Shown here: positions 18,649 through 27,119 of the stretch, piece after piece | How positions within the stretch are numbered: position 1 is the stretch's first letter | Layout of the letters: the number at the start of each line of letters is the position of its first letter | DNA from: an uncultured Muribaculaceae bacterium | GTDB lineage: Bacteria; Bacteroidota; Bacteroidia; Bacteroidales; Muribaculaceae | Direction: 5' to 3' | NCBI GenBank assembly: GCA_910583525.1 | Contig: CAJTXL010000005.1 | Location: 1 to 64,000 of the forward strand | Length of the DNA: 64,000 bases | Position numbers and translations under genes: made by a program | Notes under the pieces: model-generated | Told to the model about the DNA's origin: nothing | Seen by the model: only the letters and a program-made list of their open reading frames with translations | The model's database searches: none

Positions 18649-19141
18649 GCCCGTTCGAGTAGTCCGGGTCGTCGAAGGGACATCGGTCGACGGCCCGGGA
18701 CTGCGGACATCAATCTACGTCGCCGGATGCCGCCACCAATGCCCCGGGTGCCACAATCCGCAGACATGGGATTTCATGGCCGGAAAAGACATGACTGTCG
18801 ACGAGCTGATGGAAATCGTGCGATATAACGGTTTTCCCGTCACGCTGACAGGCGGCGACCCAATCTACCAAGCCGAAGCATTGGTGCCTTTGGCCGAGGC
18901 AATAGCGAAAGAAGGTCTCGGTCTGTGGTGCTACACCGGCTTTACCTACGAAGAGCTGCTCGAGACCGCCGACCCTGCCGTTGAAAAACTCCTCAACCTG
19001 GTCGATGTGCTTGTCGACGGCCCGTTCATTGCCGCCGAACGCGACACTTCGCTGCGCTTCAGGGGCTCAACGAACCAAAGGCTCATCAACATCAAGAAAA
19101 CTCGCGCAAACAAGAGCATAAGCCTGTTCGACGAAGAATAA
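18641..19141 (+). CDS. nrdG: Anaerobic ribonucleotide reductase activating protein (radical SAM)
   Basis: The 166-residue protein carries the CX3CX2C iron-sulfur motif at Cys30, Cys34 and Cys37 (GCRHQCPGCHN) and the glycine-rich SAM-binding segment TGGDP. It uses SAM and a 4Fe-4S cluster to form the glycyl radical on NrdD Gly711. It starts 8 nt inside the nrdD end, which indicates coupled translation and paired amounts of the two proteins. Confidence 0.96.
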   Translation: MNKPVRVVRVVEGTSVDGPGLRTSIYVAGCRHQCPGCHNPQTWDFMAGKDMTVDELMEIVRYNGFPVTLTGGDPIYQAEALVPLAEAIAKEGLGLWCYTGFTYEELLETADPAVEKLLNLVDVLVDGPFIAAERDTSLRFRGSTNQRLINIKKTRANKSISLFDEE

Positions 19142-19164
19142 CGGACTCACCTACTGAACAACAG

Positions 19165-19204
19165 ACGGATGGATTGTTATAATATATAGAAACAATTCAT
19201 CCGT
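19165..19204 (+). terminator. Terminator-like hairpin after nrdG
   Basis: ACGGATGGATTGTT (19165-19178) pairs with AACAATTCATCCGT (19191-19204) over 14 bp, including one G-U pair, and is followed by TTTTG. The next start codon is at 19211, six bases later. Confidence 0.7.
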
Positions 19205-19210
19205 TTTGTC

Positions 19211-19924
19211 ATGTCCGCACCACAGCCCACAGCACCGGCCCCACCGGCGCATACACACAAAAACATGCTCTTCACCGCCATGAACATAGCGGTACTGGTG
19301 CTTTCGCTTCTGCTGATTGTATTCATATCAATCGACACCTTCGAGAATGTCAATTTTCTCGAAAGCCACCGTTACATGACCTTCCAGCTTTGGGTGTGCA
19401 TATTCTTCATCCTCGATTTCTTCGTGGGCCTTTTCCATTCCGGCAACAAGAAAAGCTATTTTTGGCAAAGAATTGTTTTTCTTCTCCTGTCAATCCCCTA
19501 TCTCAACATAATAGGCCTGCTCGACATCCCCCTGAGCCACACAGCCCTTTATTTCATACGGTTCGTACCGCTTGCGCGCAGTGCCCTTGCATTGGCAATC
19601 GTCACCGGCTATGTATCAAGCAACGCAATCACCAATCTGTTCATTTCATATACCCTTATTCTGTTGGCGCTATGCTATTTCTGCTCGCTGATATTCTACC
19701 ATTGCGAGTTCGGCATCAACAAAGCCGTCACAAGCTATTGGTCGGCATTGTGGTGGTCGGCAATGAACCTCACCACTGTCGGTTGCGACATTTCTCCCAT
19801 CACCCCCGTAGGTAAAATAATAAACGTATTTCTGCCAATCAGCGGCATGGTGATGTTTCCGCTCGTCACGGTCTACTTGACAAACTATGTAACACGGAAG
19901 TCGAAAGAACATCGACCGGTGTAG
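19211..19924 (+). CDS. Two-pore-segment ion channel, potassium-channel family
   Basis: The 237-residue protein shows six hydrophobic segments at about residues 26-43, 56-76, 85-103, 115-133, 142-163 and 205-226, with a pore helix at about 172-188. This is the layout of a voltage-gated-like cation channel subunit. The selectivity filter is TTVGCD (188-193) where potassium channels usually have TVGYGD. The fourth segment has only a few arginines, so voltage sensing is doubtful. A Pro-rich cytoplasmic start (residues 1-13) and a short basic tail complete it; there is no RCK domain. Selectivity for potassium is inferred from the fold, not shown. The start lies directly after the nrdG hairpin, so its promoter is unclear. 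Confidence 0.75.
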   Translation: MSAPQPTAPAPPAHTHKNMLFTAMNIAVLVLSLLLIVFISIDTFENVNFLESHRYMTFQLWVCIFFILDFFVGLFHSGNKKSYFWQRIVFLLLSIPYLNIIGLLDIPLSHTALYFIRFVPLARSALALAIVTGYVSSNAITNLFISYTLILLALCYFCSLIFYHCEFGINKAVTSYWSALWWSAMNLTTVGCDISPITPVGKIINVFLPISGMVMFPLVTVYLTNYVTRKSKEHRPV

Positions 19925-19927
19925 TCG

Positions 19928-20503
<576 letters not shown>

Positions 20504-20508
20504 TAGAA

Positions 20509-20997
20509 TTAATCAATATTGATTTTATCACGCACCACACGCAGATAGGCTGCCAACGACGGAAAAGCCTGCCGGATTTCAGCCATTACGGCCTCAGCCT
20601 CGGCTCGCGAGCGGAAGTCTCCGACCTTTACTCGCCAATAGGGCGAGTTGAACGTCATATATGACCTCAGATGCGGAAATTGGGCCGCTATGCGCTGCTC
20701 GGCCGCCTCGGCATTACGGCGAGCCGAACGGGGATTGTTGTCGTCGAAAACCTGCACCCTGTAGCCGGTGCGCACTGCCGGATGGGCATGTGCGGACTCC
20801 GAAGCCTCGGCATTCTCGCCCATAACGGGCACACCCCGATAAACCAACAGTCGAGCCAAAGCTTCGGGCTGGTCGATGATGATGTTGCCCGACGCCATGA
20901 TGGAGTCGACAATCGACACCGTCGCGCCGGCATTCGCCGTCAGGCATGATGCCGACACCGTTACAATCGCAGCAAATGCGGTGCGGTAAAGTTTCAT
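20509..20997 (-). CDS. Periplasmic SPOR-domain protein
   Basis: The 162-residue protein has a signal peptide (MKLYRTAFAAIVTVSASCLTANA, cut here to its start MKLYRTAFA and end LTANAG) and a C-terminal SPOR domain at about 78-157. Typical SPOR pieces are GYRVQVF at the start, YWRVKVGDF in the middle and the alternating AEAEAVMAEI helix. SPOR domains bind denuded glycan strands of peptidoglycan, often at the division site. No catalytic domain is attached. The position between tpiA and folE is a familiar Bacteroidales order. Confidence 0.85.
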   Translation of the reverse strand: MKLYRTAFAAIVTVSASCLTANAGATVSIVDSIMASGNIIIDQPEALARLLVYRGVPVMGENAEASESAHAHPAVRTGYRVQVFDDNNPRSARRNAEAAEQRIAAQFPHLRSYMTFNSPYWRVKVGDFRSRAEAEAVMAEIRQAFPSLAAYLRVVRDKINID

Positions 20998-21024
20998 GCG
21001 TTTAAATGCGTTTAGAGAGCTGTT

Positions 21025-21052
21025 AAAAGGGCCGTGGAAAACTCCACGGCCC
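21025..21052 (-). terminator. Intrinsic terminator behind tpiA
   Basis: Read on the minus strand, GGGCCGTGGA and TCCACGGCCC form a perfect 10-bp stem with a 4-nt loop, followed by TTTT (21028-21025). It stands 27 nt before the SPOR-domain gene, so it would end or attenuate the tpiA transcript before SPOR-folE. A TATCTTTT sequence just upstream (near 21055) could be a weak -7 element for that pair. Confidence 0.75.
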
Positions 21053-21089
21053 CATAAAAGATACCGGGAATAGCCAGGCTATGCCCTTA

Positions 21090-21845
21090 TCAGAATGCTT
21101 TTACTATGCCCATGAAGTCGGCGCATTTCAGCGAAGCACCGCCGATAAGACCTCCGTCAACGTCGGGTTTGGCAAAGAGTTCGGCCGCATTCGAGGGTTT
21201 GCAGCTGCCGCCATAGAGGATAGATGTGTTTTCGGCAACTTCTTTACCGTACTTCTCGGCGATGACGCCACGGATGAAAGCGTGCATGTCTTCGGCCTGC
21301 TCGGCTGTAGCGGTCTTGCCGGTGCCGATAGCCCATACGGGTTCGTAGGCGAGAATGATTTTGCCGAAGTCTTCGGCACTGAGGTTGAAGAGGCCTTCTT
21401 CTACCTGACGGCGAACGACTTCGTTGTATGTGCCGTTTTCACGTTCGGCAAGAACTTCACCGATGCAGAAGATGGGCTTGAGACCGTTGGCAAGAGCCAA
21501 TGCCACTTTCTCGCGAAGGGTTTCAGAAGTTTCGCCATAATATTGACGACGCTCCGAGTGTCCGAGTATCACGTATTTCGCAGTAGTCGAAGCCACCATC
21601 GAGGCCGACACCTCGCCGGTGTATGCGCCCGAAGTGTGGTCGGCGCAGTTCTCGGCACCAAGACCGAGCACTGTCTGGTCGATGACAGCGGCCACAGGGC
21701 AAAGGTGGGTGAAGGGTACGCAAATCACTACGTCGCAGTTGGCTTTTTCAGCCTTAAGGGCTTCATTGACTTCTTTGGCAAGGGCAACACCTTCAGCTAC
21801 GGTGGTGTTCATCTTCCAGTTGCCGGCAACGATATTTTTTCTCAT
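21090..21845 (-). CDS. tpiA: Triosephosphate isomerase
   Basis: The 251-residue protein interconverts dihydroxyacetone phosphate and glyceraldehyde 3-phosphate in glycolysis. Active-site residues are all present: Asn9 and Lys11 (GNWKMN), His96 (ILGHSERR), and the base Glu168 in AYEPVWAIGTGKTA, which also includes the mobile loop 6. A -7 element overlaps the end of the upstream gene (21892-21899), so tpiA may have its own promoter in addition to the operon promoter. Confidence 0.97.
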   Translation of the reverse strand: MRKNIVAGNWKMNTTVAEGVALAKEVNEALKAEKANCDVVICVPFTHLCPVAAVIDQTVLGLGAENCADHTSGAYTGEVSASMVASTTAKYVILGHSERRQYYGETSETLREKVALALANGLKPIFCIGEVLAERENGTYNEVVRRQVEEGLFNLSAEDFGKIILAYEPVWAIGTGKTATAEQAEDMHAFIRGVIAEKYGKEVAENTSILYGGSCKPSNAAELFAKPDVDGGLIGGASLKCADFMGIVKAF

Positions 21846-21891
21846 TGTATTATTATGTTTGAAAGTATTTTACTCGTGTGGAATGTGGGTG

Positions 21892-21899
21892 CAAAGTTA
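21892..21899 (-). promoter_or_regulatory. Candidate -7 element for tpiA
   Basis: The minus strand carries TAACTTTG about 50 nt before the tpiA start. A TTTG occurs 23 nt upstream (21926-21923), slightly wider than the usual 19-21 nt. Confidence 0.45.
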
Positions 21900-23150
21900 C
21901 GCATTTTTTTCGTTACGGCGCACAAAGAGACGCAAGATTTTGGGCGAAAGTCCAAGCAGATAGACAACAAGCAACGACAGCACATAAATACCGACGGCTA
22001 CGGCATGTATTTCGCCCTTGTCGACAGGGTACACACAGGCAAGTCCGTCAACACCGCCGCTATTGTCGGCAATATCCAAATCAAGCGATGCAAGCGTACG
22101 TTTCCAACGTATTATGCCCTCGGCATCGACATATACAAGGGCTGCGTCGCCGCGTACAAGTTGTTTTAGCGACGTATCCTCAGCCGAATAAACCGGGAAA
22201 TGCGGTTTGGCAAGCTCAAGCCACGCATCGAGGCGCGCGCCCGAAGCCCCGGCAATACCCACCATCGCCGTGCCATGGCGGTCGGCATACTCATTGAGCC
22301 GGTTGGCGAAATACATACGCGACAGGAATTGCACGTCAGGTTCGGTCACAATAAGATAAAGGACGGGCGTCGCCATAGACGCAAGTTCGTCGTTTACGTC
22401 GTAACCGTCGGCATCGCGCACTTCAAAGCCATAACCGTCAGTCTCCTCCGTATCCTCGACATCCACAAAAGTCCATGTGCTGTCGGGCAGCTCCGAAAGC
22501 CCGAAACTGCGGCGTTCGCCGTCTTTCTCATAAATATACGTAGTTCCGCCATCGGCTGTACCTTCGGCAAAAAAAGAAGTGCCGGTCTTATATGGCCTGA
22601 AATCGACAAGCGGCTGAACGTGATAGCCGGCAAAGGCCAAAAACATCGGAAAAGCGAGCGACATCACCACCACGAGCCACTGTATGGGTGCCGGATAAAG
22701 TCCGCGCACCGCTCTGTTATAAATGCACAACAGGGCTATAAGCAGCACAAGCAGCACGTTCTTGCCAAATGTAGCCCAATTGGATATGACAAGAAAATCG
22801 CCGAAACAGCCGCAGTCCGAAACCGGGTCGGACAAGGCGATATACAAGGTCAACGGAAGCATGAAAACCATCATTGCTGCCGCGAGCCACACCGCCGCAC
22901 GCTTGAGCGAGCCTGTAGCCACAAGGATGCCAGTGCAGAACTCAACACAGGCAAGCCCTACGCAGCCGGTCAGAACCACCTCGCGCGGCAGCTCCATGCC
23001 CCACACTCCAAGATATTCGTTAACCTTTATAAGAAAGCCCCACGGGTCTATAGCCTTGGCCCAGCCGGAAACGACAAACGTAAGCCCCACCGCAAGCCTC
23101 GCGACCCACACGGCGGCCGTACGCAGACGGACTTTATTGGCCGGCAGCAT
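21897..23150 (-). CDS. BT_3928-family inner-membrane protein with DoxX/MauE-like domain
   Basis: The 417-residue protein begins with four DoxX/MauE-like helices within about residues 10-165, including VVSGWAKAIDP and the cysteine motif DCGCFGD typical of MauE-like proteins. After another hydrophobic segment (about 175-195) comes a periplasmic-looking domain of roughly 180 residues, and then a last helix near the C-terminus (about 380-400). MauE-like domains act in disulfide or redox chemistry of exported proteins, which suggests but does not prove a redox role here. Its start overlaps the DUF1599 gene by 17 nt and it leads to tpiA, an order also known from Bacteroides. Confidence 0.8.
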   Translation of the reverse strand: MLPANKVRLRTAAVWVARLAVGLTFVVSGWAKAIDPWGFLIKVNEYLGVWGMELPREVVLTGCVGLACVEFCTGILVATGSLKRAAVWLAAAMMVFMLPLTLYIALSDPVSDCGCFGDFLVISNWATFGKNVLLVLLIALLCIYNRAVRGLYPAPIQWLVVVMSLAFPMFLAFAGYHVQPLVDFRPYKTGTSFFAEGTADGGTTYIYEKDGERRSFGLSELPDSTWTFVDVEDTEETDGYGFEVRDADGYDVNDELASMATPVLYLIVTEPDVQFLSRMYFANRLNEYADRHGTAMVGIAGASGARLDAWLELAKPHFPVYSAEDTSLKQLVRGDAALVYVDAEGIIRWKRTLASLDLDIADNSGGVDGLACVYPVDKGEIHAVAVGIYVLSLLVVYLLGLSPKILRLFVRRNEKNA

Positions 23151-23694
23151 CTTCTGTCAGTTTAATGATACCGAAGACGGCATAATTCACCATGTCGAAA
23201 TAGTTGGCATCGATGCCCTCCGAAACTTTGGTCATGCCTTTGTTGTCTTCGATTTCCTTGGTGCGCTCAATTTTGGCGAGTATAAGGTCGACATACGACA
23301 GAACGCGCATTCCGCGCCAGGCCTCGTCGTAGTCGGTGTTCTTTGCCATCATCAGCGTTTTAGCCTCGGTGGCGAGGGCATCGTAGAGTTCTATGGCACG
23401 CTCTGTGCTTATGTCCTTACTGTCGGCATATCCGAGCCTAAGCTGTATTATGCCTATAAGGCCGTAATTGACAATGCCCACAAACTCGGGCAGAATGCCC
23501 TCTCCTACGGCCGAAACGCCCTTGACCTGCAAAGTGCGTATGCGCTTGGCCTTTATGAAAAGCTGGTCGGTTATGGCCTCGGGACGCATTATGCGCCACG
23601 AGGGGCCGTAGTCACCGAGCTTGGCGACAAAGGTAGAGCGGCACATAGCAAGAGCCTGTTCAAACTGGGCATTGGTATCGTGAGCTGTAGTCAT
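23134..23694 (-). CDS. DUF1599-domain protein
   Basis: This 186-residue soluble protein contains two similar halves around FVAKLGDYGPSWRIMRPEAITD and TDYDEAWRGMRVLSYVDLI (each quoted in part here: KLGDYGPSWRIMRP, DYDEAWRGMRV), matching DUF1599. That family has been linked to nucleotide-modification-associated domains, but the molecular function is unknown. It is the first gene of the block ending in folE, and its 3' end overlaps the next gene by 17 nt. A -7 match (TAAATTTG, 23724-23717) precedes it. Just upstream of that, AGCGAC/GTCGCT (23734-23750) forms a small inverted repeat that could be an operator. Confidence 0.8.
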   Translation of the reverse strand: MTTAHDTNAQFEQALAMCRSTFVAKLGDYGPSWRIMRPEAITDQLFIKAKRIRTLQVKGVSAVGEGILPEFVGIVNYGLIGIIQLRLGYADSKDISTERAIELYDALATEAKTLMMAKNTDYDEAWRGMRVLSYVDLILAKIERTKEIEDNKGMTKVSEGIDANYFDMVNYAVFGIIKLTEDAAGQ

Positions 23695-23716
23695 GTCGGT
23701 ATCATTTAAAAATATG

Positions 23717-23750
23717 CAAATTTAACACATTTCAGCGACATTTTGTCGCT
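23717..23750 (-). promoter_or_regulatory. -7 element with adjacent inverted repeat before the DUF1599 operon
   Basis: The minus strand has TAAATTTG at 23724-23717, and the -33 region is covered by the inverted repeat AGCGAC-ATTTT-GTCGCT (23734-23750) instead of a TTTG. This would fit a promoter controlled by a DNA-binding protein, but it is only a sequence observation. Confidence 0.35.
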
Positions 23751-23934
23751 TTGGCAGAAAAAATGTCATGAAAAGCGGCGCCACAGACACGCCACAGGCA
23801 CATGGCATGCGGTTTGCTTCCTTCAATGGCAGACATATGCGCTGCGCATACTACCAGAAACGAAAACCAAAGCGCACGCGATGTTGTTAAAGATATAGTA
23901 ATCTTTCTAAAAAGTCGTTCACATTCCACACAAT

Positions 23935-26526
23935 ATGAATTTCAACAATTTCACCATCAAATCGCAGGAAGCCATCCAAAAGGCCGTCGAGATAACGCGC
24001 GGTGCCGGCACTCAGGCCATAGAGCCGGTGTGCCTGCTCAAAGGCGTAATCGACGAAGGCGAATCGGTGCTTAAATTCATCTTCCAGAAAATCGGTGCCA
24101 ACCCGGCCAACGTAGTCCGTGCCGTCGACGCAGAAATCGCCGCACTGCCAAAAGTATCGGGGCAGGAGCCGTACCTCAGTCGTTCGTCAAACGACGTGTT
24201 GCAGAAAGCGCTCGACGTCGCCAAGAAGATGGGCGACCAATATGTGACACTCGAAGCACTGCTGTTGGCCCTGTTTGAGATAAACTCTCCGGCATCTACA
24301 ATACTCAAAGACGCAGGTCTCTCAAAAAAAGAACTTGAAGCGGCCGTACAGGAGCTGCGCAAGGGCAAGACGGCTTCAGACCAAAGCGCCGAAGAGCAGT
24401 ACAACGCCCTGTCGAAATACGCCGTGAACCTCAACGAACGTGCCCGTTCGGGCAAGCTCGACCCCGTGATAGGCCGCGACGAAGAAATCCGCCGCGTGCT
24501 ACAGATTTTGAGCCGTCGCACCAAGAACAACCCTATGCTGATAGGTGAACCGGGCACAGGCAAGACGGCCATTGCCGAAGGTCTCGCACACCGCATCGTC
24601 AGAGGCGACGTGCCCGAAAACCTGCGCTCAAAGCAGATTTATTCGCTCGACATGGGCGCACTCGTCGCCGGTGCGAAATACAAAGGCGAGTTTGAAGAGC
24701 GCCTGAAAGCCATCGTAAACGAAGTGACGGCGGCCGACGGCGAAATAATACTCTTCATCGACGAAATCCACACCTTAGTAGGCGCCGGAAAAGGCGAAGG
24801 CGCAATGGATGCCGCAAACATCCTCAAACCGGCACTCGCACGAGGCGAACTCAGAAGCATAGGCGCCACAACACTCGACGAATACCAGAAATACTTCGAG
24901 AAAGACAAGGCTCTCGAACGCCGCTTCCAGAAAGTCATGGTCAACGAACCTGACGAGACTTCGGCAATCGCCATACTCCGTGGCCTCAAAGAGCGCTACG
25001 AGAACCACCACAAGGTGCGCATCCGCGACGAGGCAATCATCGCCGCCGTGCAACTGTCTGAGCGCTACATAACCGACCGTTTTCTCCCCGACAAGGCCAT
25101 CGACCTTATCGACGAAGCGGCATCAAAGCTGAAGCTCGAAATCGATTCGGTTCCGCAGGCTCTCGACGACATCAGCCGGCGCATAGCCCAAAAAGAAATC
25201 GAGCGCGAGGCAATCAAGCGCGAAGGTCAGAACGAGAAAGTGCGCGAAATCGAGCGCGAGATAGCAGAGCTGCGCGACGAGGAAAAAGAGTACTCGGCCA
25301 AATGGAAAGCAGAGCGCGACCTCATTGCACGCATTCAGCAGAACAAAATCGACATCGAGCAACTCAATTTCGAAGCCGACAAAGCCGAGCGCGACGGCGA
25401 CTACGCACGTGTTGCCGAAATACGCTACTCTCGCGTCGCCGAAAAGCAGAAAGAAATCGAAACGATACAGGAACAGCTGAAAATGATGCAGGGCGAAAAA
25501 GCCCTCATCAAAGAAGAAGTCGATGCCGAAGACATCGCCGATGTAGTGTCGCGCTGGACGGGCATCCCTGTAAACAAGATGGTGCAGAGCGAAAAAGAAA
25601 AACTGCTGCACCTCGAAGCCGAACTGCACAGCCGCGTGGTCGGACAGGACGAAGCCATCTCGGCAATCGCCGACGCCGTGCGCCGCAGCCGCGCCGGCCT
25701 CAACGACCCGAAACGCCCGATAGGCTCCTTCATATTCCTCGGCACGACAGGTGTCGGAAAAACAGAACTTGCAAAAGCGCTGGCCGAATACCTCTTCGAC
25801 GACGAAAACATGATGACACGCATCGACATGAGCGAATATCAGGAGAAGCACTCCGTGTCGCGTCTTGTGGGAGCGCCTCCGGGATATGTCGGCTACGACG
25901 AAGGCGGACAGCTCACCGAGGCGGTAAGGCGCAAGCCCTACTCTGTAGTGCTCTTTGACGAGATTGAAAAAGCCCACCCCGACGTGTTCAACATTCTCCT
26001 GCAGGTTCTCGACGACGGAAGGCTGACCGACAACAAAGGGCGCAACGTCAACTTCAAGAACACCATAATCATAATGACGTCGAACATGGGTTCGGCCCTA
26101 ATCCGCGACAACTTCGCCAAGATAACGCCGGAGAACAAAACCGAAACCGTCGAAAAGACCAAAAACCAGGTGCTCGACATGCTCAAACAGACCATACGCC
26201 CCGAGTTCCTCAACCGCATCGACGAAATCATAATGTTCACGCCACTCAACAGGGCTGAAATCGAAGAAATCGTCGGGCTCCAAATCAAGAGCATACAGCG
26301 CATGCTCGAACACTCCTCGGGCATAGAACTGAAAGTGACCCCGAAAGCGCTCTCATTCCTTGCCGATGAAGGATATGACCCTGAATTCGGCGCCCGTCCC
26401 GTAAAACGCGCCATACACCGGCTCGTGCTCAACCAGCTGTCAAAAGACATCCTGGCACAAAAAGTAGACCGCTCACATCCCATCGTAATCGACACCGAAG
26501 GCGACGGTCTTGTATTCAGAAACTGA
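23935..26526 (+). CDS. clpB: ATP-dependent disaggregase ClpB
   Basis: The 863-residue Hsp100 chaperone rescues aggregated proteins together with DnaK. The Clp N-domain covers about residues 1-145. The first AAA+ module has Walker A GEPGTGKT at 204-211 and Walker B ILFIDEIH. The coiled-coil middle domain, rich in Glu, Arg and Lys, lies at about 405-530 and separates ClpB from ClpA and ClpC. The second AAA+ module has Walker A GTTGVGKT at 603-610. The start at 23935 gives the usual N-terminus MNFNNFTIKSQEAI. I found no convincing promoter in the 240-bp gap before it. A lipoprotein gene follows after 28 nt. Confidence 0.97.
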   Translation: MNFNNFTIKSQEAIQKAVEITRGAGTQAIEPVCLLKGVIDEGESVLKFIFQKIGANPANVVRAVDAEIAALPKVSGQEPYLSRSSNDVLQKALDVAKKMGDQYVTLEALLLALFEINSPASTILKDAGLSKKELEAAVQELRKGKTASDQSAEEQYNALSKYAVNLNERARSGKLDPVIGRDEEIRRVLQILSRRTKNNPMLIGEPGTGKTAIAEGLAHRIVRGDVPENLRSKQIYSLDMGALVAGAKYKGEFEERLKAIVNEVTAADGEIILFIDEIHTLVGAGKGEGAMDAANILKPALARGELRSIGATTLDEYQKYFEKDKALERRFQKVMVNEPDETSAIAILRGLKERYENHHKVRIRDEAIIAAVQLSERYITDRFLPDKAIDLIDEAASKLKLEIDSVPQALDDISRRIAQKEIEREAIKREGQNEKVREIEREIAELRDEEKEYSAKWKAERDLIARIQQNKIDIEQLNFEADKAERDGDYARVAEIRYSRVAEKQKEIETIQEQLKMMQGEKALIKEEVDAEDIADVVSRWTGIPVNKMVQSEKEKLLHLEAELHSRVVGQDEAISAIADAVRRSRAGLNDPKRPIGSFIFLGTTGVGKTELAKALAEYLFDDENMMTRIDMSEYQEKHSVSRLVGAPPGYVGYDEGGQLTEAVRRKPYSVVLFDEIEKAHPDVFNILLQVLDDGRLTDNKGRNVNFKNTIIIMTSNMGSALIRDNFAKITPENKTETVEKTKNQVLDMLKQTIRPEFLNRIDEIIMFTPLNRAEIEEIVGLQIKSIQRMLEHSSGIELKVTPKALSFLADEGYDPEFGARPVKRAIHRLVLNQLSKDILAQKVDRSHPIVIDTEGDGLVFRN

Positions 26527-26554
26527 TAGTTACAAACAAAACAATTAGACTAAG

Positions 26555-27034
26555 ATGAAAAAATTTCTCTCCCTATTCCTTTTGGCGATACCTATGCTCG
26601 CATTCGTATCCTGCCACGACGACAACGACCTCCCCGACGTAGACTTCAACTTTACCTTTGAAAACGCTACAAGGGTCGACGGCAAACTATATGCAGTACA
26701 GGGGCAGCCGTTCAAGGTAGCTTCAATCGAAGTGAAAAACAAAGACGGCAACAAGCCGGCAATGATTACGGCGGCCAACTACTATTGGGACTATTATTAT
26801 ATCGGTTCTTCTATCCAGCCGCCGTTCGCATTCGAAGTGCAGCTCTCCGAAGAGACGCCTCTTGGCGAACATCTGCTCGAAGTTCAGGCTCCTCTCTTCG
26901 CCGAAGATAAAGAAGCGGCCACGGCAGTAGTCAGCTTCAAAGTGCAGGTAGTGGCTTCGGCCGACGACATCCCACAGGCCGGAGAAAGTTCCTTCACGGT
27001 AAAGCCCAGCACATCGTCGAGCGCCACCGACTGA
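26555..27034 (+). CDS. Small lipoprotein of unknown function
   Basis: The product has 159 residues with a lipoprotein signal (MKKFLSLFLLAIPMLAFVSC, Cys20). The mature part looks like a single immunoglobulin-like beta sandwich: it opens with an acidic DDNDLPDVDF, continues with alternating strands and ends in a Ser/Thr-rich tail. I recognise no specific family. It starts 28 nt after clpB and probably shares its transcript, although a functional link with the cytoplasmic chaperone is not obvious. A strong hairpin follows. Confidence 0.65.
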   Translation: MKKFLSLFLLAIPMLAFVSCHDDNDLPDVDFNFTFENATRVDGKLYAVQGQPFKVASIEVKNKDGNKPAMITAANYYWDYYYIGSSIQPPFAFEVQLSEETPLGEHLLEVQAPLFAEDKEAATAVVSFKVQVVASADDIPQAGESSFTVKPSTSSSATD

Positions 27035-27065
27035 CGCCGGCATTGTTCTAAGAAACAATACAGGA

Positions 27066-27103
27066 AAACGGGCAGCCCCTTTTTGGGTGCCGCCCGTTTT
27101 TTC
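27066..27103. terminator. Bidirectional terminator
   Basis: AAACGGGC (27066-27073) pairs with GCCCGTTT (27092-27099), with a further CCC/GGG pairing inside around a T-rich loop. A-rich and T-rich runs flank the stem, so it can stop both the clpB transcript and the convergent GH13 transcript. Confidence 0.75.
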
Positions 27104-27119
27104 GTATGCTGTCTACGCT

